Shown one piece after another: positions 32,568 through 40,719 of a DNA stretch of 64,000 nt. The position numbers and the translations under genes were made by a program. The DNA is from Aureimonas sp. AU12 (GTDB taxonomy: Bacteria > Pseudomonadota > Alphaproteobacteria > Rhizobiales > Rhizobiaceae), in NCBI RefSeq assembly GCF_001463705.1, contig NZ_BBWH01000031.1, forward strand, positions 120,870-184,869, given 5' to 3'. The notes below the pieces were generated by a model. It did not search any database and had not been told where the DNA came from. It saw only the letters and a program-made list of their open reading frames with translations. Numbering within the stretch: position 1 is the stretch's first letter; every line of letters starts with the position of its first letter.

Positions 32568-34043
32568 ATGAACGCGAACGCCTTTCCCCTCGATGGTCCT
32601 CAGACGCCGGTACCGGCCGCGCTGCCGCTCACCCCTCCGGACGAGGGCGTGCGGCTCTGCGACATCATCGAGGCGCTGAGCCACGCGCTCGACATGACCG
32701 AGGGCCAGCCGCCCGGTCATTGCCTGCGCTCGGCCTTCATCGGCACGCGGATCGGCGCCGAGATCGGACTCGGCCCGGCGGCGCTGCGCGATCTCCACTA
32801 CATGCTGCTTCTGAAGGATCTCGGCTGCTCGTCCAACGCGGCGCGGCTCTGCCAGCTTTACCTAACCGACGATCGGCGCTTTAAGCACGCCTTCAAGCAG
32901 ATCGACGACGGCCTGCCGCAGGTGCTGCGCTTCGTGATCGGCCAGACCGGGCTGAAGTCGGGCCTGGCCGAGCGCTTCCGCGCCATCGTCAACATCATGC
33001 AGAACGGCGGCGAGATCGCGCAGGAGCTGATCGAGACCCGCTGCGGGCGCGGCGCCACCATCGCACGCCGCCTGCGCTTTTCCGACGCCGTCGCCGACGG
33101 CGTCGCCTCGCTCGACGAGCACTGGAACGGCGGCGGCAAGCCCAACCAGCTCGTCGGAGCGGCGATTCCGCTCTTTTCGCGCATCGCGCTCCTGGCGCAG
33201 GTGGTCGACGTCTTCCACCATGGCGGGAGCGCCGAGGGCGCGCTGCGCGAGGCCCGCAAGCGCGCGGGGCGCTGGTTCGATCCCGCGCTCGTCACAGCGC
33301 TCGAGGGCGTCGGCGAGGATCCCGCCTTCTGGGCGACGCTGCGCGGCCCGGAGGAGGTCCTGCGCCATCGCTTCGACGAAACCGATGCCGGGATCGACGA
33401 AGACTATCTCGACGATATCGCCGAAGCCTTCGCCGAGATCGTCGATTCCAAGAGCCCCTACACGTCCGGCCACTGCAAGCGCGTCGCGCTCGTCACCGAC
33501 CTTATCGCCGAAAGCCTCGGGCTCACCGACGAGAAGCGGCGCTGGATGAAGCGTGCGGCCCTCCTCCACGATATCGGCAAGCTCGGTGTCTCCAACACGA
33601 TCCTCGACAAGCCCGGCAAGCTCGACGAGGAGGAATGGGCGCAGATGCGGCTTCACTCCGCCCACAGCCGCACCATTCTCGGCCGCATCCCGGCTTTCGC
33701 CGACATCGCGGCGGTCGGCGGCTCGCACCACGAGCGTCTCGACGGCGAGGGCTACCCAGAAGGCTTGAAGGGCGACGAAATCTCGTTCGAGACGCGCATC
33801 GTCACCGTCGCCGACATCTTCGACGCCCTCACCGCCGATCGGCCCTACCGCGCGGCGATGCCCGTCAGCCAAGCGCTCGCCATCATGGACCGCGACGTCG
33901 GCTCGGCGATCGATGCGACCTGCCTCGACGCGCTGAAGCGGGCGCTGGAGCGCATCGCGCCCGCGCTCGTGCCGGCGGCCCCGCCGGTCGCGCCGCTCGT
34001 CCATCTGGCGCCGCACATCACGCCGCTCGCCGTCCCCGCCTGA
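32568..34043 (+). CDS. HD-GYP domain phosphohydrolase with a second, degenerate HD-GYP-like half
   Basis: 491-residue cytoplasmic protein, probable cyclic-di-GMP phosphodiesterase. The C-terminal half is an intact HD-GYP domain: TSGHCKRVALVTDLIAESLG (His302), LLHDIGKLGVSN (His334-Asp335), HHERLDGEGYPEGL (His387-His388, Gly-Tyr-Pro 395-397) and TVADIFDALTADRPYRAAMP. The N-terminal half looks like a worn copy: PPGHCLRSAFIGTRIGAEIG (His51), LLLKDLGCSSN with Lys in place of His, and DEHWNGGGKP where HHExxxGxGYP would be. The first half may be a regulatory pseudo-enzyme. It faces an MBL gene with four bases between stops. Confidence 0.92.
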   Translation: MNANAFPLDGPQTPVPAALPLTPPDEGVRLCDIIEALSHALDMTEGQPPGHCLRSAFIGTRIGAEIGLGPAALRDLHYMLLLKDLGCSSNAARLCQLYLTDDRRFKHAFKQIDDGLPQVLRFVIGQTGLKSGLAERFRAIVNIMQNGGEIAQELIETRCGRGATIARRLRFSDAVADGVASLDEHWNGGGKPNQLVGAAIPLFSRIALLAQVVDVFHHGGSAEGALREARKRAGRWFDPALVTALEGVGEDPAFWATLRGPEEVLRHRFDETDAGIDEDYLDDIAEAFAEIVDSKSPYTSGHCKRVALVTDLIAESLGLTDEKRRWMKRAALLHDIGKLGVSNTILDKPGKLDEEEWAQMRLHSAHSRTILGRIPAFADIAAVGGSHHERLDGEGYPEGLKGDEISFETRIVTVADIFDALTADRPYRAAMPVSQALAIMDRDVGSAIDATCLDALKRALERIAPALVPAAPPVAPLVHLAPHITPLAVPA

Positions 34044-34047
34044 CGCG

Positions 34048-34938
34048 TCAGACGGATGGGCGCCCGCCTGCCGCCCGATGGGCCGCAACGGTGGCGGCGA
34101 GATTGCGGGCGTGGACGCCGCGATAGAAGGTCCGCATCTCGGCCGTCATCGCCCGGCAGGCGGGCACCAGATCCTCGAAGCGCAGACCCGGTCGCACCGC
34201 CAGATCGCTCTCGTCGTTGCTGTCCTCGATGCCGGCACCCGCCACCCGCGCCGCCAGGGCATCGAAATAGGCGAGGTTTCGGGCGGCGAGACCGGGATCG
34301 CTGGTGCCGCCGTGGGCCGGCAGCAGGATGGCAGCCTTCAGATCGGCGATGCGTTGGAGCGAGACGCAGAGCGCCCGAAGGTCGCCCAGTGCCGTGCTCC
34401 AGACCTCCGGGATCGGATCCTCCACCGCATCGACGCCGAGGCAGGTCCGGATCTCCGGGATCCAGACCGCGAGATGATCGGGCGTATGGCCGGGCGTGTG
34501 CAGGAGGTGAAGCGTCAGGTCGCCGCCCTCCAGCCGCATCGCGCCCGCGAAGCCGATCGTCGGCGCGACGAGTTCGATGCCGGCAAAGCGCGCCTCCCGG
34601 GCCGCCATGTCGCGCAGCGTTGCCGCGGTTTCCGGCTGGTGGAAGCGATCCAGTGCTGCCGTCTGCGCGATGATCACGGTCCCGGGCGGCAGCGCGGCGT
34701 TTCCCCAGAAGTGATCCCAGTCCATGTGGCTGTTGACCACGAGAAGCGGGCGCCCCGCGCGCTCGGCCGCCACGAGATCCAGCGCCTGTCGGCAGAGGTC
34801 GGGCGTGCTCAGCGTGTCGACGAGAACGCAGAAGCGCTCCGTTCGCACGAACACCGCATCGACCTCGTCGCCCGCGCGCAGGACCACCACCCGCTCGTCG
34901 AGCCCGCGATGCGTCACCCGTTCCACCCGCTCGTTCAT
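34048..34938 (-). CDS. MBL-fold metallo-hydrolase
   Basis: 296-residue metallo-beta-lactamase-fold hydrolase. Metal-binding motifs are LLVVNSHMDWDHFWGN, where the family His-x-His-x-Asp-His appears as His-x-Asp-Trp-Asp-His, and LHTPGHTPDHLAVW (third His), with LGVDAVEDPIPEVW and LLPAHGGTSDPG supplying Asp and the last His. ATG 34938 (MNERVERVTHRGLDERVVVL) is the sensible start; upstream codons lack similarity. The first motif lacks one metal His, so it may bind one metal or act on an unusual substrate. It is divergent from the GNAT/C39 gene with 129 bases between starts. Confidence 0.85.
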   Translation of the reverse strand: MNERVERVTHRGLDERVVVLRAGDEVDAVFVRTERFCVLVDTLSTPDLCRQALDLVAAERAGRPLLVVNSHMDWDHFWGNAALPPGTVIIAQTAALDRFHQPETAATLRDMAAREARFAGIELVAPTIGFAGAMRLEGGDLTLHLLHTPGHTPDHLAVWIPEIRTCLGVDAVEDPIPEVWSTALGDLRALCVSLQRIADLKAAILLPAHGGTSDPGLAARNLAYFDALAARVAGAGIEDSNDESDLAVRPGLRFEDLVPACRAMTAEMRTFYRGVHARNLAATVAAHRAAGGRPSV

Positions 34939-35067
34939 CTTGCCCGGCTTTCCATCCCCTGCGCATCGCCTCTCGCGGCGCGGCGGGATGGAGACTATAT
35001 GGAAACCGACGGCCCCGGTGCCCTGTGGGCAACGCGACGGCCCGGCTCCGGTCTGCAAGCGTCCTCC

Positions 35068-36237
35068 ATGCCAGCGACATCCCCCGGCTTCACCGCCCCG
35101 CTCACCTCCACCCGTTCCGCGACCGCACCGCCGCCGCCGGCGATCCGTCCGGCGACGCTCGACGACGTCGATGCGCTGGTCGCTCTGGAATGCGCTTCCT
35201 TCGACGCCGACCGAATCTCGCGGCGTTCGTTCCGCAATCTCCTTCAGTCGCGCTCGGCGCTCGTCCTCGTGGCGGCGAACGCAGAGGGCGCCCTCGCCGG
35301 CTATTGCGCCATCCTGTTTCGCGCCGGCACGGCGCTCGCCCGGCTCTATTCGATTGCGGTTTCACGTGAAACCGCGGGCCGCGGGTTGGGCCGCGCGCTG
35401 CTGCGCCGGGCCGAGCGCGAGGCCTTCGAGCGCGACCGGATCGGCCTGCGTCTCGAAGTGCGCGAGGACAATGCCCGCGCCATCCAGCTCTACGAGAGCG
35501 AGCAGTACCGGCCGATCGGCCGCTATCTCGACTATTACGCCGATCACACGACCGCCATCCGCTTCGAGAAGACGCTGCGCGGCGAGCATCCGCTCGACAC
35601 CGGCGTGCCCTATTACGAGCAGACCACCGACTTTACCTGCGGCGCCTGCTGCCTGATGATGGCGCTGGCGCGCGACGGGAGCGGCATCGCCATGAGCCCG
35701 GTGCTGGAGCTGCGGCTCTGGCGCCAGGCCACCACGATCTTCATGATGTCGGGGCCGGGCGGCTGCGAGCCCTACGGCCTTGCCGTCACCGCGCACGAGA
35801 TGGGCCTCGATGCCGAGATCCACGTTTCCGAGCCCGGCGACCTCTTCCTCGACGGGGTGCGCAATCCCGAGAAGCAGCGCATCATGGCGCTGGCGCAGGA
35901 GGATTTTCGCACCCGCGCCGTGGCCTACGAGATCCCCGTGGCGATCCAGCCGTTCACGATCGAGGATCTGCGCGCCGCCGTCGCCGCGGGCAAGACCGCC
36001 ATGGTGCTGATCTCCGGCTATCGCATGTTCGGCCAGAAGGTGCCGCACTGGGTGCTGGTGCACGGCGACGACGGACGCCATCTCGTGATCCACGACCCCT
36101 GGGTCGCCGACGAGCGAGGCGAGTCGATGTCGGATGCCGCCAACCTGCCCATCCCCTACGCCGCCTTCGCCGCCATCGCCCGCTTCGGCAAGGTCGGCCT
36201 CAAGGCCGCCGTATTCCTCGAACGACGTGCCGGCTGA
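35068..36237 (+). CDS. Fused GNAT acetyltransferase and C39-like cysteine peptidase
   Basis: 389-residue two-domain protein. Residues about 24-170 form a RimI-type GNAT domain (IRPATLDDVDALVALE; acetyl-CoA loop TAGRGLGRALLRRAE, Arg105-Ala110). Residues about 176-385 form a papain-like C39/DUF3335 peptidase with all catalytic residues visible: Gln185 and Cys191 in YYEQTTDFTCGACCLMM, His327 in VPHWVLVHG and Asp343 in IHDPW. There is no signal peptide, so it acts in the cytoplasm. A RimK-like ATP-grasp gene follows on the same strand after 155 bases, as often seen for this fusion. ATG 35068 was chosen from domain limits. The substrate is unknown. Confidence 0.9.
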   Translation: MPATSPGFTAPLTSTRSATAPPPPAIRPATLDDVDALVALECASFDADRISRRSFRNLLQSRSALVLVAANAEGALAGYCAILFRAGTALARLYSIAVSRETAGRGLGRALLRRAEREAFERDRIGLRLEVREDNARAIQLYESEQYRPIGRYLDYYADHTTAIRFEKTLRGEHPLDTGVPYYEQTTDFTCGACCLMMALARDGSGIAMSPVLELRLWRQATTIFMMSGPGGCEPYGLAVTAHEMGLDAEIHVSEPGDLFLDGVRNPEKQRIMALAQEDFRTRAVAYEIPVAIQPFTIEDLRAAVAAGKTAMVLISGYRMFGQKVPHWVLVHGDDGRHLVIHDPWVADERGESMSDAANLPIPYAAFAAIARFGKVGLKAAVFLERRAG

Positions 36238-36392
36238 TCACCGCTCGCCGCCCTCGATGGGCCCGGCGGCGGTGTCGCGCGCGCCCGTCCCTTCACCCGT
36301 CCCCCGTCGTCCCCCGTCCGCATCCCGGCTGCCGCGCTTCCGGACCCGTCCGTTCCGAGGCGCGAACAGGCCCTTCGAAAGTCCGCGCCCCC

Positions 36393-37847
36393 ATGTCTCA
36401 ATGGGTCATCCTCGTCGGCCGTCTCTCCGATCTCGACAACGCCTCGACGCCGCACAAGATCATGACGAGCCGGGACTATCTCGCCCGGCCCGCGCTTTTC
36501 GGGGGGCAGCGCCCCAAGATCATCAATCTCTGCCGCAACACCGCCTACCAGAGCCGGGGCTACTACGCCTCGCTGCTCGCCGGCGCGCGTGGCCATCGCG
36601 TCATCCCCTCGGTGGAGACGATGATCGATCTCTCCGAGCGCAAGCTCTACGAGAACGCCCTGCCCGAGCTGGAGGCCGCGCTCGCCAAGGCCTATGACCG
36701 CCATCCCCTGCCGGACGGCCCGATCCACGTGCATTTCGGCTTGGCCCCCGAGCCCCGGCTCGACCGCTTCGCCAAGCTGCTCTTCGACTGGTTCCGCGCG
36801 CCGGCGCTGGAGGTGACGCTGGAAATGCGCGACGGCGTGCGCATCAAGCGCATCGGCTTCCTGTCGATCGGCAAGATGATCGAGGCCGAGAAGCGCCGCT
36901 TCCTCGCGGCGCTGGAGCGCTACACGGCGCGCGAATGGCGCGACGCCCGCTCCAAGACGCCGGCGAAATACTCCTTCGCCACGCTGTTCGACCCCAAGGA
37001 GGAGCTGCCGCCCTCCTCCGTCGAGACGCTGCGGCACTGGTCGCGCATCGCCGCGCGCATAGGCGTCGAGGTCGAGCCGATCACCCGGCGCGACCTGCCG
37101 CGCCTCGCCAATTTCGACGCGCTCTTCATCCGCGAGACCACCTCGCTCTCCAACCACACCTATCGCTTCGCCCGGCGCGCCGTGCAGGAGGGCATGCCCG
37201 TCATCGACGATCCCGTGTCGATGATCCGCTGCACCAACAAGGTCTATCTGAACGAGCTGATGGCGGCGAACGGCGTCGCCGTGCCGCGCTCGGTGATGAT
37301 CGGGGGCAAGGAGGATCTGGCGAAGGCGGCCGACGAGCTGGGCTTCCCGATGGTGCTGAAGATCCCCGACGGGTCGTTCTCGCGCGGGGTGAAGAAGCTG
37401 GAGACGATGGCCGCCCTGCAGGCGCTGGCCGGCGAATGGCTGGAGGATTCCGACCTCCTCATCGCCCAGGAATACATGCCGACGCGCTTCGACTGGCGGG
37501 TCGGCATCCTCGGCGGCAAGCCGCTCTTCGCGGTCCAGTACCACATGGCCAAGGCGCACTGGCAGATCATCAACCACGACGCCGGCGGGCGCCCGATGGA
37601 GGGCGGCTTCACCGCCTTCGCACTCGCCGACGCGCCGGCCCACGTCCTCGACCTCGGCCTTCGCGGCGCCCGCTGCATCGGCGACGGGCTCTACGGCGTC
37701 GACCTGAAGGAGACCGACCGCGGCGTCTTTCTCATCGAGGTCAACGACAACCCCAATCTCGAACACGGCGTCGAGGACGCCGCCGAGAAGGACGAGGTCT
37801 GGACCCGCCTCACCCGCTGGTTCGTCGATCGGCTGGAACGGGCCTGA
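36393..37847 (+). CDS. RimK-family ATP-grasp ligase with N-terminal RimK-like (RLAN) domain
   Basis: 484-residue cytoplasmic ligase. The N-terminal part (about 1-240) with SDLDNASTPHKIMTSRDYLA and INLCRNTAYQSRGYYASLLA is the region found only in this RimK subgroup. The C-terminal part is an ATP-grasp domain: RCTNKVYLNELMAANGVAVP, FPMVLKIPDGSFSRGVKKLE, IAQEYMPTRFDWRVGILGGK and the Mg-ATP loop VFLIEVNDNPNLEHGVEDA (Glu449, Asn451). Such enzymes form peptide bonds by adding an amino acid such as glutamate to a carboxylate. Its partner is the GNAT/C39 fusion upstream. The gene overlaps the convergent GGDEF gene by 38 bases. Confidence 0.92.
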   Translation: MSQWVILVGRLSDLDNASTPHKIMTSRDYLARPALFGGQRPKIINLCRNTAYQSRGYYASLLAGARGHRVIPSVETMIDLSERKLYENALPELEAALAKAYDRHPLPDGPIHVHFGLAPEPRLDRFAKLLFDWFRAPALEVTLEMRDGVRIKRIGFLSIGKMIEAEKRRFLAALERYTAREWRDARSKTPAKYSFATLFDPKEELPPSSVETLRHWSRIAARIGVEVEPITRRDLPRLANFDALFIRETTSLSNHTYRFARRAVQEGMPVIDDPVSMIRCTNKVYLNELMAANGVAVPRSVMIGGKEDLAKAADELGFPMVLKIPDGSFSRGVKKLETMAALQALAGEWLEDSDLLIAQEYMPTRFDWRVGILGGKPLFAVQYHMAKAHWQIINHDAGGRPMEGGFTAFALADAPAHVLDLGLRGARCIGDGLYGVDLKETDRGVFLIEVNDNPNLEHGVEDAAEKDEVWTRLTRWFVDRLERA

Positions 37848-39066
37848 ACGCGTCGGCCGGGGCGGCGCCCGCTTCGTCTCGCCGGGCGCCCAGCGCGCGC
37901 AGCGCATCGACGGCCTCGCGCGCGGCCTCGTCCGCCCTCAGGCCCTCGATTGTCTCGACGCGGTCGCGCCCGCTCCGCTTGGCGCCGTAGAGCGCCTTGT
38001 CGGCAAGGCGCACGAGGTCGTCGCGCGAGCGCAGCGCCTCGCCGGCGCTGGCCAGGCCGATGCTCACCGTCAGTGGGATGCGCACGCCGCCCGCCTCGAC
38101 CGTCAGATCCCGCACCGCCAGCCGCAGCGCTTCGGCGATCGGGCGCGCGGCCTCGCCGGCGCCGGGCACGAACAGCGCGAACTCCTCGCCGCCGAACCGC
38201 GCGTAGACGTCCTGCGTCCGTCTCGCCCTCTCTACCAGACCCGACACAGCCAGCAGCACCTCGTCGCCCGCGCCGTGCCCATGCGTGTCGTTGATCCGCT
38301 TGAAGCGGTCGAGATCGAGCATGAGGATGGCGTCGCCGGGCTCAAGACAGGCGGGAACGCGAGCGAAGAAGTGGCGGCGGTTGCCGACGCCGGTGAGGGC
38401 GTCCGACGAGGCTTGCTGCTTCAGCCGGGCTTCCACGCGCTCGCGCGTCAGCGACAGGACGAAGAGGGCGACCGCGAAAATCGCGAGGATCTGGACGAAG
38501 AAGGCGAGCGCCAGCGTCTCGATGGCCAGTGTCCCCGCCAGGAGGCCTGGAACCTCGAAGGCATACACGAGGCCGCTCGCCCCGAGCGTGAAGGCCAGCG
38601 GATTGCGCGACGGCAGGGGATCCCGGCGACCCCGAAGGCCGACCGTGACCGCCGAGACGAGAAGGGAGGCCGCGGCCACGCCATGAAAGACGGCGGCCCG
38701 CGCGAAGTCGACGAGGGTCCACCCGGCCAGGGACGTGACGGCGAGCAGGAGAGCGGCCACCGCCAGCCCGATCCGGCGCTGGCTGCGAAGGCCGTCGACG
38801 CGCCGCAGTCCTTCGCGTTGCAGGACGTAGGCGAGAATGCCGGCTGCCAGACTGCCGTGGGTCCAGACCGCGAGCGGCAGGCCGTAGAAGGCGCCCCAGC
38901 TGGCCAGGTTGGCGCCGATCGCCATCGAGAAGTAGGCGATCGCGAGTGTTCCCAGGCCCTGCGGCGCGTCCTCCTGTCGCCAGGCATTGACGAAGGCGGC
39001 GCCCCCCACGGCGCTGGCGGTCGTGTGGAGCAGCAGAACCGTCGTCAGATCGATCGGATGCGCCAA
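37810..39066 (-). CDS. Membrane-bound diguanylate cyclase (GGDEF)
   Basis: About 418-residue enzyme making cyclic-di-GMP. The N-terminal 200 residues contain six to seven hydrophobic segments of an integral sensor. The GGDEF domain (about 225-385) has SSDALTGVGNRRHFFARVPA, ILMLDLDRFKRINDTHGHGA and the active site YARFGGEEFALFVPGAG. The inhibitory site Arg-x-x-Asp (RTQD) sits five residues before GGEEF, so product inhibition is expected. A TTG at 39066 with AGAGG nine bases upstream is the likely start; the longest reading adds an Arg-rich leader. The end overlaps the convergent ligase gene. Confidence 0.87.
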   Translation of the reverse strand: MAHPIDLTTVLLLHTTASAVGGAAFVNAWRQEDAPQGLGTLAIAYFSMAIGANLASWGAFYGLPLAVWTHGSLAAGILAYVLQREGLRRVDGLRSQRRIGLAVAALLLAVTSLAGWTLVDFARAAVFHGVAAASLLVSAVTVGLRGRRDPLPSRNPLAFTLGASGLVYAFEVPGLLAGTLAIETLALAFFVQILAIFAVALFVLSLTRERVEARLKQQASSDALTGVGNRRHFFARVPACLEPGDAILMLDLDRFKRINDTHGHGAGDEVLLAVSGLVERARRTQDVYARFGGEEFALFVPGAGEAARPIAEALRLAVRDLTVEAGGVRIPLTVSIGLASAGEALRSRDDLVRLADKALYGAKRSGRDRVETIEGLRADEAAREAVDALRALGARRDEAGAAPADAFRPVPADRRTSG

Positions 39067-39194
39067 ACCGCCATGCCTCTTGCAGCAACGGCGACGAACG
39101 CCCCGACCCCCTCGTCGTCGAGGGCCCACCTCTTCTAGGGATCAGATGTCAAGAAAGACGAAACGGCACGGCTCGCAAACTGAGCAAAGTCGGC

Positions 39195-39608
39195 TCAGGC
39201 GCAGCCGCCGGCCGAGGCGCCGTCGACGGGCTCGATCTGGACCTGCGTGTGGCCCGACGAGATGAAGCCGAGCTTCGAGGCGGCGCCCTTCGAAAGGTCG
39301 ATCATCCGGCCCTTCACGAAGGGACCGCGATCGTTGATGCGCACCACGACCGAGCGCTGGTTGCGAAGATTGGTGACCTTGACCTTGGAGCCGAGCGGCA
39401 GGGTCTTGTGGGCGGCGGTCAGGCCCATCGGGTTCATCCGTTCGCCCGAGGCGGTGCGCGAGGTCAGCGCATACCAGGAGGCGCCTCCGCAGGTGGTCTT
39501 GATGCGCGGGGCCGCATGGGCCGGGATCATCGAGAGGGCGGAGAGGCCAACCAGCGTGGCGGCAACGAGCGTCGTCTTGTTCAAATGTCCGAACCTGTCC
39601 AGTTTCAT
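39195..39608 (-). CDS. rlpA: RlpA-like septal ring/DPBB-domain protein
   Basis: 137-residue secreted protein. It begins [20 protein letters not shown] and has a signal peptide ending IPAHAAP. The mature protein is one double-psi beta-barrel: [40 protein letters not shown] and [20 protein letters not shown], in which the Asp of INDRGPF is the catalytic-type Asp of RlpA lytic transglycosylases. No lipobox and no SPOR domain are present, so it is a short, soluble form. It stands alone; an AT-rich patch (39716-39756) lies upstream. Confidence 0.9.
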   Translation of the reverse strand: MKLDRFGHLNKTTLVAATLVGLSALSMIPAHAAPRIKTTCGGASWYALTSRTASGERMNPMGLTAAHKTLPLGSKVKVTNLRNQRSVVVRINDRGPFVKGRMIDLSKGAASKLGFISSGHTQVQIEPVDGASAGGCA

Positions 39609-39753
39609 GCGGACAGGGACCGAGCCTTTTGAAATCCTTAACGAATTTCCCTCGTGGTCCCCGCCGATCGACAGGGGCTGAGTGCGGGCGGGAAACGGCC
39701 AAAAAGCGGCGGTTCCATCACGGAATATTTAATTAGGATATGATAAGAAAGGG

Positions 39754-40719
39754 TTACGTGATCGTATCCCCTGCGGACCCGGGCTTGAGCGCCATCAGCC
39801 CTTCACGAAATGTCGGGAAATAAAATTCGTATCCGAGCGATTTCAAGCGCTGATTACCGACGCGTTTGTTCTCTCCGTAGAAAGAACGTGCCATCTCGGT
39901 CAGGTCCGCCGTCTCGAAATCGACCTCGGGCGGCATCGGGAAGCCGCCGAGCCGGGCGGCGTACTCCACCACGTCCTGCGGCGGCGCCGGCTCGTCGTCG
40001 GTGACGTTGAAGACCCCGCCGGTCGCCGAGCCCGCCAGCAGTGACAGCGCGCCGGCGATGTCGGCGACGTGGATCCGGTTGAACACCTGGCCGGGCTTCA
40101 CCAGCCGCCGGGCGCGGCCAGCCTTCAGGTTCTCGAACGTGTTGCGACCGGGCCCGTAGATGCCAGACAGCCTCAGGATCGCCAGCGGCGTGCCGCGCTC
40201 GCCGGCGGCCTGCGTCCACGCTTCCTCGGCCGCCACGCGCTCGTGCGAGCGCTGCGAAACGGGGCGCAGTTCGGTGGTCTCGTCCACCCAGGCGCCGCCA
40301 TGGTCGCCGTAGACCCCGACGGTCGAGAGATAGCCGATCCAGCGAAGCTGGGGCATCGCATGGACGATCTCGTCGCGATACTGGCGCAGCACGGGATCGC
40401 CGCGCTCGCCCGGCGCGATCGAGACGAGGAGATGCGTCGTGCGATGCAGCGCCGCATCGATCCCCGGCCCCGGCCGCTCGCCGTCGAAGACGAAGGGCTT
40501 CAGCCCGTGCGCGGCGAGGCTCGCCGCCTTCTGCGGGGTGCGCGTGGTGACGCCGGCCACCAGCCCGTGCGGTAGCGTGTCGGTGAAGGCGCGGGCCGAG
40601 AAGCCGCAGCCGAACACGAAGAGCCGCATCGGCCCCTCGCCGTGCTCGCCGTCGCCGACGGCGCGGGCCGTGTCGGCGCGGGTCGGGCGGCGGTCGTCGT
40701 TGGCGGCGGTCGGGTTCAT
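39754..40719 (-). CDS. NAD(P)-dependent SDR/epimerase family protein (YeeZ-like)
   Basis: 321-residue extended SDR. The Rossmann start MRLFVFGCGFSARAFTDTLP is followed by YLSTVGVYGDHGGAWVDETT and RLSGIYGPGRNTFENLKAGR. The ATG at 40719 is taken because it overlaps the queG stop in an ATGA, giving coupled translation and a 30-residue leader; the ATG at 40629, with GAGGGG before it, starts directly on the fold and is a real alternative. Homologues are common next to queG in this order. No substrate is known. Confidence 0.86.
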   Translation of the reverse strand: MNPTAANDDRRPTRADTARAVGDGEHGEGPMRLFVFGCGFSARAFTDTLPHGLVAGVTTRTPQKAASLAAHGLKPFVFDGERPGPGIDAALHRTTHLLVSIAPGERGDPVLRQYRDEIVHAMPQLRWIGYLSTVGVYGDHGGAWVDETTELRPVSQRSHERVAAEEAWTQAAGERGTPLAILRLSGIYGPGRNTFENLKAGRARRLVKPGQVFNRIHVADIAGALSLLAGSATGGVFNVTDDEPAPPQDVVEYAARLGGFPMPPEVDFETADLTEMARSFYGENKRVGNQRLKSLGYEFYFPTFREGLMALKPGSAGDTIT

